Shown here: positions 1 through 6,085 of the stretch, piece after piece
How positions within the stretch are numbered: position 1 is the stretch's first letter
Layout: each line of letters begins with the position of its first letter
The notes under the pieces: generated by a model
Told to the model about the DNA's origin: nothing
Seen by the model: only the letters and a program-made list of their open reading frames with translations
Databases searched by the model: none
Program-made: the position numbers and the translations under genes
NCBI GenBank assembly: GCA_015661965.1
Contig: DQVA01000157.1
Location: 1 to 8,769, forward strand
Source of the DNA: Candidatus Bipolaricaulota bacterium
GTDB taxonomy: Bacteria > Bipolaricaulota > Bipolaricaulia > Bipolaricaulales > Bipolaricaulaceae
Length of the DNA stretch: 8,769 nt
Direction of reading: 5' to 3'

Positions 1-477
1 AAGCGGAAGGTGGTGCTCATCGAGCGGGGGGTGAACCGGGGGGTGGTGTTCGACCGCACCGGCGCCGCCAAGGCCAAGGCCGAGCCCACCGGCCACGCCG
101 GCCCGCCCGGCTCCCCCTGGGGGGCGATCCCCTGGAACATCTGCCTGGCCCCCGGGGATTCCTCCCTGGAGGAGATGATCTCCTCCTGCAAGCAGGGGAT
201 CCTCGTCTCCAACTTCCACTACGTGAACGGATACCTCGACACGAAGAGGGCCCTGATGACGGGGATGACCCGTTACGGGACGTTCCTGGTGGAGGACGGG
301 GAGGTCACCCGGGCACTCAAGAATCTGCGCTGGACCGAGTCGATGCTCCGGGCGTTCTCCAACGTGGCGGCCATCTCCCGAACGCGGGAGGTGTTCGCCC
401 GGGGCGGGGCGTTTTTCACGCTGGTTCCGGCGGTGATGATCGAGGGGTTCACCTTCACCGGCGTCCAGCGGGAATAA
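1..477 (+). CDS. TldD/PmbA-family protein, C-terminal part (5' end outside window)
   Basis: The reading frame is open from the first base and ends at TAA 475-477, giving 158 residues of a protein whose N-terminus lies upstream. The segment GILVSNFHYVNGYLD, followed by an MTGMTRYGTFLVEDGEV stretch and KNLRWTESML, is the conserved beta-rich C-terminal core of the TldD/PmbA (modulator of DNA gyrase) family. These proteins act in pairs as cytosolic proteases that process peptides such as microcin B17 and CcdA in E. coli. The HExxxH zinc site of TldD-type members would be in the missing N-terminal part, so I cannot say whether this is the catalytic TldD-like or the non-catalytic PmbA/TldE-like partner. 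The partner gene, if present, should lie just upstream. The gene converges on the vWA gene with only 53 bp between the two stops. Family assignment is strong; the subgroup and native substrate are unknown. Confidence 0.85.
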   Translation, partial: KRKVVLIERGVNRGVVFDRTGAAKAKAEPTGHAGPPGSPWGAIPWNICLAPGDSSLEEMISSCKQGILVSNFHYVNGYLDTKRALMTGMTRYGTFLVEDGEVTRALKNLRWTESMLRAFSNVAAISRTREVFARGGAFFTLVPAVMIEGFTFTGVQRE

Positions 478-481
478 AGGA

Positions 482-509
482 ACCGGGGCCGCCAGGGGGC
501 GGCCCCGGT
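482..509. terminator. Perfect 12-bp GC hairpin between convergent genes, probable bidirectional terminator
   Basis: Arms 482-493 and 498-509 are perfect reverse complements (ACCGGGGCCGCC) around a 4-nt loop, AGGG. The hairpin sits between the TldD-like stop (477) and the vWA-gene stop (531). Neither side has a clean U-run. The minus-strand side is followed by TTCCTTTATT, which is the better intrinsic-terminator candidate and would serve the vWA gene. The plus-strand side is followed by CGCCCTTC. Confidence 0.6.
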
Positions 510-530
510 CGCCCTTCAAAAAGCCCTGCT

Positions 531-2507
531 CTACGGATCCGCCTGCACCGTGGGGGGCTGGTTCAGGTTGTACACCCGGATGCAGACCTCATCGGAGGCC
601 ACCCCACCGCAGGGGTCCCACACGCTCACCCGGACCCGCACCATGATCTCCTGACAGCCGGAGACCTCCGGGGCGGTGAACACCGGGCACAGGGTATCGG
701 TACCGCTCAGGGTGCCGCCCCCTTCCACGATCTCCCAACTCACCCGCAGGGGCTCACCATCGGGGTCACCGGCCTCGGCCACGATCATGATCTGACCGTT
801 CTCCGGGACAGACAGGTCCGGCCCGGCGTTCACCCACGGCAGCTGGTTCACGTTCTGAACGTGGACCACCAGTGAGTCCCGCGCCTCGGCCCCACACGCG
901 TCCCGCACCACCAGCGTGAGTACGATGTCCTCGCCCTCACAGCGGCTGGTATAAGGGGCGGTGAAGTAGGGATGCAGGGCGTATTTGTCCGACAGCCGCC
1001 CGCGATCGCACTCGATCTCCCACCAGTAGGTGAGTTCGTCCCCGTCCGGGTCGGACACCGAGCAGGTGAGCTGGACGGTCTGGCCTTCCTCCACCGTGAT
1101 GTCCGGGCCGGCGTCGGCCAGCGGCGGATGGTTCACGTTCCTCACCCACAGACACAGGATGTCCTGGGCGGAGGCGCCGCAGGCGTCGGTCACCGTGACC
1201 AGCAGCTCCACCAGCCGCCCATCGCACTCGCTGATCATGGGAGCGCAGTAGGTGGTCTCCGCCGCGGTGGGATCGGCGATGGTGCCGCCGCCGGAGAGGA
1301 TCTCCCACCTCACGCTCACCGGATCCCCGTCCGGGTCCTGCCACAGGGCGCGGATGGTGATGGAACTGCCTTCATCCACCACCTTCATGTCCGGGTGGGG
1401 ACAGCCGGTGGGAGGTGGCGGGCAAGGGGCAGGCGGGCACGGCGGGGGCGGACAGGGAGCACAAGGTTGCTCCACGTCGTAGATGAAGTTGGTGCCCGGG
1501 CCGCCGTCCAGCTCGTCACAGCCGGGGCCGCCCAGCAGGCTATCGTTGCAGGGACCGCCCAACAGCCGGTCGTTCCCGGCCTCCCCCTCCAGGGAATCGT
1601 CGCCGTCTTCCCCCAGCAGGGTGTCGTCCCCGGGGCCGCCGAGCAAGCGGTCGTTCCCCAGGCCGCCCTCCAAGCGATCGTCACCCTCTCCTCCCTGAAG
1701 CACGTCGTTACCGGGACCGCCTACCAAGATGTCGTCGCCCCCGAGCCCGATCAGAAGGTCGTTGCCGCCCAGCCCCAGGATGAGGTCATTGCCCGGGGTG
1801 CCCAGGAGCACGTCGTCCCCCTCGGTCCCCCAGATCACATGGTCCACTGGGTAATCGCGGTAAGGCTCGGGGATCTCCGGCGGGGGCGGGGTGGGGATGG
1901 CCACCTCCCGGAACAGCGCCGGAAGCTCAGTTGGGTCTTGGGTCACCACCAGTTGGCCGCCACAAGCACGGGCGAGGCTCCCCAGCAGGGCCGCCACCTC
2001 GGGGGAGATGCCGATGGCCACTATGTCCAGGGTCGTGCCCCCCGCACAGATATCCTGGGCCGCGGCCAGGGGGTCACCACCGCAGGTCTCCTCGCCGTCG
2101 GTGAGCAGAACCAGCCTGGCTGGCTCCCCAGCCACCCCGACGGCGAAGTCCAGTGCCCGCGCCAGGGGGGTCTTCCCCATCGCCTCCAACCCGTCGATCT
2201 GGGCCAGGATGGCGGCCCGCTCAGGGTGAACCCCGTAGGGCACCAAAAGTTCGAGGTCAAGACAGCTTTCCGCTTCCAGATCCTTGGGGATCCGGTGGCC
2301 GAACGCCACCACCGCGAACGGCACCTCCTCCGCCAGCTCCTCCAGCACCAGGGTCAGGGCCCGTTTGGCCCAGTCGAACTTGGTCTCCACCGCGTCCAAG
2401 CTCTGGTTCATGGAGTTGGATGCGTCCAGGATGAACACGATCCCCTCCGGGGCTGCCCAGGCCGCCGCCGAGACCAGCACCAGCAAAAGCGCGATGCTCT
2501 TTCTCAC
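531..2507 (-). CDS. Exported vWA domain protein with RTX calcium-binding repeats and three Ig/PKD-like repeats
   Basis: The gene encodes 658 residues from a GTG start (2505-2507) behind a strong Shine-Dalgarno, GGAGAGGAGG, at about 6 nt spacing; the stop is TAG. Residues 1-19 are a Sec signal peptide (basic start, Leu/Val/Ala core, likely cleavage after AWA). Residues 22-200 form a von Willebrand A domain with a complete MIDAS metal site: DASNS at 28-32, Thr113 and TDGEE from 136. Residues 227-343 are thirteen GGxGxDxLx RTX-type nonapeptides expected to bind calcium as a parallel beta-roll. A hinge of Cys and Pro follows (349-369), then three repeats of 95 residues with DPDGD/E and WEI anchors, resembling PKD or cadherin-like domains. 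There is no C-terminal transmembrane segment or LPxTG motif, so the protein is probably secreted or held non-covalently on the surface. The domains suggest calcium-dependent adhesion or protein binding outside the cell; the ligand is unknown. It is probably transcribed alone from its own promoter. Confidence 0.9.
   Translation of the reverse strand: MRKSIALLLVLVSAAAWAAPEGIVFILDASNSMNQSLDAVETKFDWAKRALTLVLEELAEEVPFAVVAFGHRIPKDLEAESCLDLELLVPYGVHPERAAILAQIDGLEAMGKTPLARALDFAVGVAGEPARLVLLTDGEETCGGDPLAAAQDICAGGTTLDIVAIGISPEVAALLGSLARACGGQLVVTQDPTELPALFREVAIPTPPPPEIPEPYRDYPVDHVIWGTEGDDVLLGTPGNDLILGLGGNDLLIGLGGDDILVGGPGNDVLQGGEGDDRLEGGLGNDRLLGGPGDDTLLGEDGDDSLEGEAGNDRLLGGPCNDSLLGGPGCDELDGGPGTNFIYDVEQPCAPCPPPPCPPAPCPPPPTGCPHPDMKVVDEGSSITIRALWQDPDGDPVSVRWEILSGGGTIADPTAAETTYCAPMISECDGRLVELLVTVTDACGASAQDILCLWVRNVNHPPLADAGPDITVEEGQTVQLTCSVSDPDGDELTYWWEIECDRGRLSDKYALHPYFTAPYTSRCEGEDIVLTLVVRDACGAEARDSLVVHVQNVNQLPWVNAGPDLSVPENGQIMIVAEAGDPDGEPLRVSWEIVEGGGTLSGTDTLCPVFTAPEVSGCQEIMVRVRVSVWDPCGGVASDEVCIRVYNLNQPPTVQADP
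561..1397 (-). repeat. Three tandem 95-residue Ig/PKD-like repeats inside the vWA protein
   Basis: Anchor residues recur with an exact period of 95: DPDG at residues 391, 486 and 581; WEI at 401, 496 and 591; one cysteine at 428, 523 and 618; another at 443, 538 and 633. Each unit ends in an N-x-N-x-(P/L)-P linker. The protein stops 12 residues after the last such linker starts, so a fourth unit is begun but absent. The two invariant cysteines per unit may form one disulfide per domain; that pairing is inferred. Confidence 0.8.
1479..1829 (-). repeat. 13 x 27-bp tandem repeats coding RTX nonapeptides
   Basis: The stretch codes residues 227-343 as thirteen 9-residue units of the type GGPGNDxLx, with Asp or Asn at the calcium-ligand positions. 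The last three units are degenerate: Cys replaces a glycine in units 11 and 12 (residues 320 and 330), and unit 13 (GGPGTNFIY) loses the Asp. This is a protein-level repeat and has no spacers. Confidence 0.9.
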
Positions 2508-2550
2508 CGTCGCCTCCTCTCCTTTTCCCCCGGGGTCCAGCGGGCGTACC

Positions 2551-2578
2551 GCGAGGGCTTGGGGGACCGGGCCCTCGC
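2551..2578 (-). other. Leader hairpin in the 5' UTR of the vWA gene
   Basis: Arms 2551-2558 and 2571-2578 form a perfect 8-bp stem (GCGAGGGC/GCCCTCGC) with a 12-nt loop. It lies between the predicted transcription start (about 2585) and the start codon (2507), some 43 nt before the codon. No U-run follows on the minus strand, so it looks more like an mRNA-stabilising or regulatory structure than a terminator. No known riboswitch class is recognised. Confidence 0.4.
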
Positions 2579-2591
2579 CCTTTACGGAGGC

Positions 2592-2600
2592 ATTATAGCA
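2592..2600 (-). promoter_or_regulatory. Extended -10 promoter of the vWA gene
   Basis: Read on the minus strand, the sequence is TGCTATAAT: a perfect TATAAT (2592-2597) with the TGn extension (2598-2600). A TTGAAC lies upstream, but only 13 nt away, which is too close for a standard -35; extended -10 promoters do not need one. The predicted start near 2585 gives a leader of about 78 nt. The box sits 33 bp past the stop of the upstream COG3270-like gene, which argues that the vWA gene is its own transcription unit. Confidence 0.6.
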
Positions 2601-2630
2601 CTGAAGTGTCGTTCAAATCTGTAACGCAGG

Positions 2631-3089
2631 CTACACTCCCCCCCGGAGCTCGGCCTGAAGGGCGGTCAGGAGTTCCTGCCGGCGGCCCCGCGGGATCTGA
2701 CAGCGAAGTCGCCCTCCTTTCACGTAGCCGCAGCCCACCACCACCCCATCCAGGCATAGGGCCACGTAGCCGGAAGGGAGATCCCCGCGATCGAGGGAAC
2801 GGCCGAGGAGCAGGGCCACCAGCTCCTTCCGAGTCAGTTCCACCCTTCGCTTCCGGACCCGGGTACCCAATAGCATCAGTCCGAAGCTGGTGGGCTTGAG
2901 CCCCCGGGACTGAGCCCGCAGCAGGCGTACCCCCAGGGAGTGGACTCTCACCCCCTCGGGGACTTGCGGGACGGTGGTGAGCCACCAATCGCCGCTACGC
3001 TGAATGAGCTTCCCGGGGAGTTCTTCCACGCCGAACTCCTCCCGGAGGTAAGCCAGTGCCTCCCTATTCCGGTCGTCTGAGGACGGCAA
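2631..3089 (-). CDS. COG3270-like small protein (RsmF C-terminal/PUA-like domain), partner of the RNA methyltransferase
   Basis: The protein has 152 residues. The N-terminal FGVEELPGKLIQRSGDWWL and the C-terminal SGYVALCLDGVVVGCGYVKG (about residues 107-126) resemble the separate NOL1/NOP2/fmu-family ribosome biogenesis protein (COG3270) and the C-terminal RNA-binding domain that RsmF-type enzymes carry on the same chain. Its likely role is to bind rRNA or tRNA for the methyltransferase encoded just upstream. The start is TTG 3087-3089, preceded by the purine run GGAAGGGGGG about 4 nt away; no ATG lies nearby, and a GTG at residue 21 would lose conserved sequence. The start lies inside the methyltransferase gene: the two overlap by 26 bp in different frames, implying translational coupling. 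Family assignment is good; no activity of its own is expected. Confidence 0.75.
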   Translation of the reverse strand: MPSSDDRNREALAYLREEFGVEELPGKLIQRSGDWWLTTVPQVPEGVRVHSLGVRLLRAQSRGLKPTSFGLMLLGTRVRKRRVELTRKELVALLLGRSLDRGDLPSGYVALCLDGVVVGCGYVKGGRLRCQIPRGRRQELLTALQAELRGGV

Positions 3090-3954
3090 CGAACCCCCCT
3101 TCCGAGTCGAAATGGTGTGGGTAGATCCGCACGGTTCTTTTCAGCTCCTTCCCGTACTCCTCCCCTGCAAAGCGGGGAAGGCCACGGTCGTGGGGCACCG
3201 GCGGGGTCCAGGGAAGGAGCTCCGCCAGCCCCTGGGCGAGGACGTGGCTCACCACCCCCTCGTTCTCCTCCGGGGCCAGGGTACAGGTGGAGTAGACGAC
3301 CACGCCGCCTGGGCGGGCGAGCCGGAGGGCCCGGGACAGGAGCCGCCGCTGCAGGGCGGCCAGGCGGCGGATCAGCCCCAGGGGGGCTCCCTGACGGAGG
3401 TGGGGATGCCGCCGGGCCGTCCCCTCCCCGGAACAGGGCGCGTCCACCAGCACCCGGTCGTACTCTCCGTCCCCGGGGAACCGCTCCCCCGGGCACTCGG
3501 TGACCACGGCACACCGCACCCCCAGCCGGTACAGATTCGCGAGCAGGGCCCGCAACCGCTTGGGTGCCGGCTCGTTCGCCACCAGCAGCCCCTTATCCCG
3601 CATGTACTGGGCGATCTGGCTGGCCTTCCCCCCGGGGGCGGCACACAGGTCCAGGATCCGCTCCCCGGGCCGGGGCGCCAAGGCCAAGACCGGCAATAGC
3701 TGGCTTGCCTCCTGCACGTAGTAGTAGCCCAGCCAGTGCTCCAGTGTGTTCCCGATGGGGATGCTCCCGCTCACCCGGAAGCAGGTCGCCTCCCAGGGTA
3801 AGGGCGCCAGCGAAAACCCCTTGGCCTGCAGGCGTCCGCGCAACTCCTCCGGGGCGATCCGGAGGGTGTTGGTACGGATCACAGTGGGAAGGGGTGTGTG
3901 GATCGCCTCCCAAAACGCATGCCAGTCCGGGATGATGTCCTTATACCGGTCCAT
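3064..3954 (-). CDS. RsmF/NOL1/NOP2/sun-family RNA (cytosine-5) methyltransferase
   Basis: This 296-residue enzyme should transfer methyl from S-adenosylmethionine to C5 of cytosine in rRNA or tRNA. The visible motifs are YYYVQEAS (about 77-84), the SAM-binding motif I DLCAAPGGK (102-110), motif IV DAPCSGEG with Cys174, and motif VI YSTCTLAPEEN with the catalytic Cys224. Both cysteines expected of the family are present. The N-terminal PTVIRTNTLR is the usual family start. I chose ATG 3952-3954, which has AGAGGG 7 nt upstream; a TTG at 3970-3972 would add six residues but has GAGG touching the codon. The chain lacks the C-terminal RNA-binding domain of E. coli RsmF, and that domain is supplied by the overlapping downstream gene. 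The target could be 16S rRNA (as for RsmF C1407) or tRNA; the sequence does not decide. It is probably co-transcribed with the upstream MFS gene, about 63 bp away. Confidence 0.9.
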   Translation of the reverse strand: MDRYKDIIPDWHAFWEAIHTPLPTVIRTNTLRIAPEELRGRLQAKGFSLAPLPWEATCFRVSGSIPIGNTLEHWLGYYYVQEASQLLPVLALAPRPGERILDLCAAPGGKASQIAQYMRDKGLLVANEPAPKRLRALLANLYRLGVRCAVVTECPGERFPGDGEYDRVLVDAPCSGEGTARRHPHLRQGAPLGLIRRLAALQRRLLSRALRLARPGGVVVYSTCTLAPEENEGVVSHVLAQGLAELLPWTPPVPHDRGLPRFAGEEYGKELKRTVRIYPHHFDSEGGFVAVLRRPE

Positions 3955-4017
3955 CTTGAGGCCCTCTTTCAACCTCGACGATGGTACTGGATGCCCTCGT
4001 TCCCGGCTCGGGTCGCT

Positions 4018-5253
4018 TTAGCGGTGGGAGCGAGGCCGCCAGGCCCGCCTATGCCAGGCCATAAAGCCGAGGCCAGCGGCGAAGGCGAGGGAGGTGATGA
4101 GGCCCCACATCGCCTGGGGGGAGTGGGGGAAGGCGTCCAGGAGCACTCCGCCCAGGAACGGCCCGGCGGACCAACCGAACGACTCGGCCAGGCCGAACGC
4201 GCCCATGTAGCGGCCCCGGCGGTCCGGCGGGGCCAGGTCCGCCACCACCGCAAGGCTCGTGGGGGCGAACAGCATCTCCCCCCAGGTGAGCACCACCATC
4301 GCCCCCATCAGGGCGGAGTAAGCCCGGAGCCAGCCGAACAGGAGATAGCCAGCGCCGTACAGGAAAGCCCCTAGCACCAGGCCCACCGTGCGAGGCCAGC
4401 GTTCCGCCCAGCGGGCGATCGGGTACTGCAGGGCCGCCACCAGCAGCCCGTTCAACGTGAGGAGGCCTCCGAAGGCCGCCTCGGAGAACCCCAAGCGCGC
4501 CACCACGAACACCGACAACGTGGACACGAGCTGCCCCCCCACCACCAACACCAGCAGGGCCAGGCCCACGAACGCCAGAAACCTCCCGTCCCGGAAGGTG
4601 GCGATGAGTGCGGTCAGGCCCGGCCTGGCCTCCCGCAGCTGCTGCGACTCCCGCACGCGAGCCAGGACCAGAACCAGGGAGGCCAAGGAGGCCAAGGCGG
4701 TGAAGGCGAACAGGACGTAATAGGGGAACAAGGTGGCCAGGTATCCGCCGATGGCCGGGCCCGCCCCCCAGCCTAGGTTAGTGCCTGCCCGCAACAGGCC
4801 ATAGCTTTCCGCGCGCCGCTCCGCGGGGGTGAGGTCGGCCACCATGGCGGAGATGGCGGGCATGGCGAAGGCGCCGGAGAGCCGTACCGCGAGGTAGACC
4901 AAGGCGATGGCCCAAATGGGGCCGGAAAACGCGAGCAGGAGGCTCATCCCCACGAACAGCCCCACCCGCACCGCCACCGCCAGAAGCAACACCGGCCGCC
5001 GCCCCAGCCGGTCCGCCAACTCCCCCCCGGCCAGGCGCCCCAGGGCGGCCACCACCGCGCTCATCATCATGATCGTCCCCACCAGGGTCATGGAGAGATT
5101 CCGCTGCTGGTTCAAGTACAGTGAGAGGTAGGGGAGCGAAATGGAGAAGCCCATGGCGGTGATGAGCATCACGGCCACCAGCGCCCACACACCCGGATCG
5201 AACCGCCGCACGAACCCGCGGGTACGCGACTGGAGCTGGGTCAGCGTCCCCAT
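4018..5253 (-). CDS. MFS transporter, drug:H+ antiporter-like
   Basis: The protein has 411 residues and is almost wholly hydrophobic, with about 12 predicted membrane helices. MFS motif A is visible as GGELADRLGRRPVLL (from residue 76) in the helix 2-3 loop, and a motif-C-like GWGAGPAIGG (161-170) in helix 5, which is typical of antiporters. The C-terminal half repeats the pattern: VADLTPAERR before GWGAGPAIGG in the first half matches VADLAPPDRRG before GWSAGPFLGG in the second. This shows the internal duplication of the family. The role is probably export of small molecules or drugs across the inner membrane driven by protons; the substrate cannot be read from the sequence. The ATG at 5251-5253 overlaps the end of the DUF554 gene by 13 bp, with no strong Shine-Dalgarno, so translation is likely coupled. 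The 3' gene is the RNA methyltransferase, which has no obvious functional link. Confidence 0.88.
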   Translation of the reverse strand: MGTLTQLQSRTRGFVRRFDPGVWALVAVMLITAMGFSISLPYLSLYLNQQRNLSMTLVGTIMMMSAVVAALGRLAGGELADRLGRRPVLLLAVAVRVGLFVGMSLLLAFSGPIWAIALVYLAVRLSGAFAMPAISAMVADLTPAERRAESYGLLRAGTNLGWGAGPAIGGYLATLFPYYVLFAFTALASLASLVLVLARVRESQQLREARPGLTALIATFRDGRFLAFVGLALLVLVVGGQLVSTLSVFVVARLGFSEAAFGGLLTLNGLLVAALQYPIARWAERWPRTVGLVLGAFLYGAGYLLFGWLRAYSALMGAMVVLTWGEMLFAPTSLAVVADLAPPDRRGRYMGAFGLAESFGWSAGPFLGGVLLDAFPHSPQAMWGLITSLAFAAGLGFMAWHRRAWRPRSHR

Positions 5254-5939
5254 AGCCCGAACAGCCAGGTGATGAAGGGGGCCAAGGCCAAGGCGGGCAG
5301 GAGGTCGGCGGGCCGGAGGTCCCGCAGCTTGAGGAGGCCAAACCCCAGGGCGATGATGATCGCCCCCCCGGCGGCGGATAGCTCGATGGCGTAAGGGGAG
5401 TCCGGGGAGAAGCCGGCCAGGCCGGTGGCCAGGAAGTGAGCGGCCAGGGTAATCCCCCCCTGGTAGACGAGGAGCACCAGGAGCGATAACAGCACCCCCG
5501 GCCCCAAGGCGGCCGCCAGGGCGGTGGCCGATACCCCGTCCAGGATGGACTTAGCCGCCAAAAGGGACCAGTCCCCAAACAGGCCATCTTGGATCGCCCC
5601 CAGCAGGGTCATGGGCCCGATGCAGAAGAGCAGGCTAGCGGTCAAAAAGCCCTCGGCCAGGGGGCGGCCGGAGAAGAGGGTTTCCACCCGCTGGCTAGCG
5701 CGCTCCAGCCGCACGGAGATGCGCAGGGCTGCCCCCAGGGCCCCGCCCAGGATCACCGACAGCATCAGGATGAGCAGGTTCCCGGTGCCCAGGGCGAGCT
5801 TCCCCCCCAGGACCAGGGTGGCGAGGCCCACCCCCACCGTGGCCGCCTCCCTGACCCGCACCGGGAGCCGCTCCCCCAGGAGCCAACCGGCGGTGCCGCC
5901 GACCAGCACCGTGCCCATGTTGATCCAGGTCCCGATCAC
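5241..5939 (-). CDS. DUF554 family membrane protein
   Basis: This 232-residue integral membrane protein has about seven hydrophobic segments. The N-terminal MIGTWINMGTVLVGG and the central LFCIGPMTLLGAIQDGLFGD followed by KSILDG and LVYQGGITLLA-like sequence match the DUF554 (YdfK/YqgA) family, whose molecular function is not established. Transport of a small solute is often guessed, but nothing here proves it. The GTG start (5937-5939) is favoured because the family begins with M-x-GT-x-x-N, exactly as seen; the ATG seven codons later would cut that motif. No Shine-Dalgarno precedes it. Instead a TAAACT box lies 9 nt upstream, suggesting a leaderless message. It appears to be the first gene of the cluster DUF554, MFS, methyltransferase, COG3270-like. 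Confidence 0.88.
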   Translation of the reverse strand: MIGTWINMGTVLVGGTAGWLLGERLPVRVREAATVGVGLATLVLGGKLALGTGNLLILMLSVILGGALGAALRISVRLERASQRVETLFSGRPLAEGFLTASLLFCIGPMTLLGAIQDGLFGDWSLLAAKSILDGVSATALAAALGPGVLLSLLVLLVYQGGITLAAHFLATGLAGFSPDSPYAIELSAAGGAIIIALGFGLLKLRDLRPADLLPALALAPFITWLFGLWGR

Positions 5940-6085
5940 AGTGCCGCAAGTTTAACCGAACCTGTTTCCCGCAGGCCGGCTGGGCGGCCCGCATATGGGG
6001 AGCGGCTGCCGGAGCTGGAGGGAAAAGGTGACCGAGCCCCCGGCTCCTGGGAGGGCGGCCGAGGGGCCTTTTGCGGGGAAGCCGG
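5940..6085. other. 146-bp intergenic gap with weak hairpins and a possible promoter
   Basis: The gap lies between the ATPase stop and the DUF554 start, both on the minus strand. A short GAGCC/GGCTC stem (6034-6046) followed on the minus strand, after 7 nt, by CTTTT (6023-6027) is a weak terminator candidate for the ATPase gene. No small ORF with a ribosome-binding site and no tRNA was found. Confidence 0.35.
5949..5954 (-). promoter_or_regulatory. Possible -10 box (TAAACT) for the DUF554 operon
   Basis: Read on the minus strand, TAAACT matches TANNNT and lies 9 nt before the GTG start of the DUF554 gene. Transcription would begin at, or within a few bases of, the start codon, in line with the lack of a Shine-Dalgarno. 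No clear -35 is seen, so this is tentative. Confidence 0.35.

Noticed and set aside
1479..1829. Regular 27-bp periodicity resembling a CRISPR array
   Set aside because: The repeats are contiguous, have no spacers and encode RTX nonapeptides in frame.
972..2624. 550-codon open frame on the plus strand, opposite the vWA gene
   Set aside because: It is the antisense shadow of the vWA/RTX gene. High GC and the 27-bp repeats keep the frame open; the translation shows no domain and is low-complexity where it mirrors the repeats.
2593..2988. 131-codon minus-strand frame over the COG3270-like gene
   Set aside because: It is an alternative frame of the same stretch, with a low-complexity Gly/Pro/Arg translation.
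2948..3514. 188-codon minus-strand frame bridging the methyltransferase and its partner
   Set aside because: It is out of frame with both real genes and is Pro/Gly/Arg-rich; I considered it as a frameshift remnant but it carries no PUA or methyltransferase motif.
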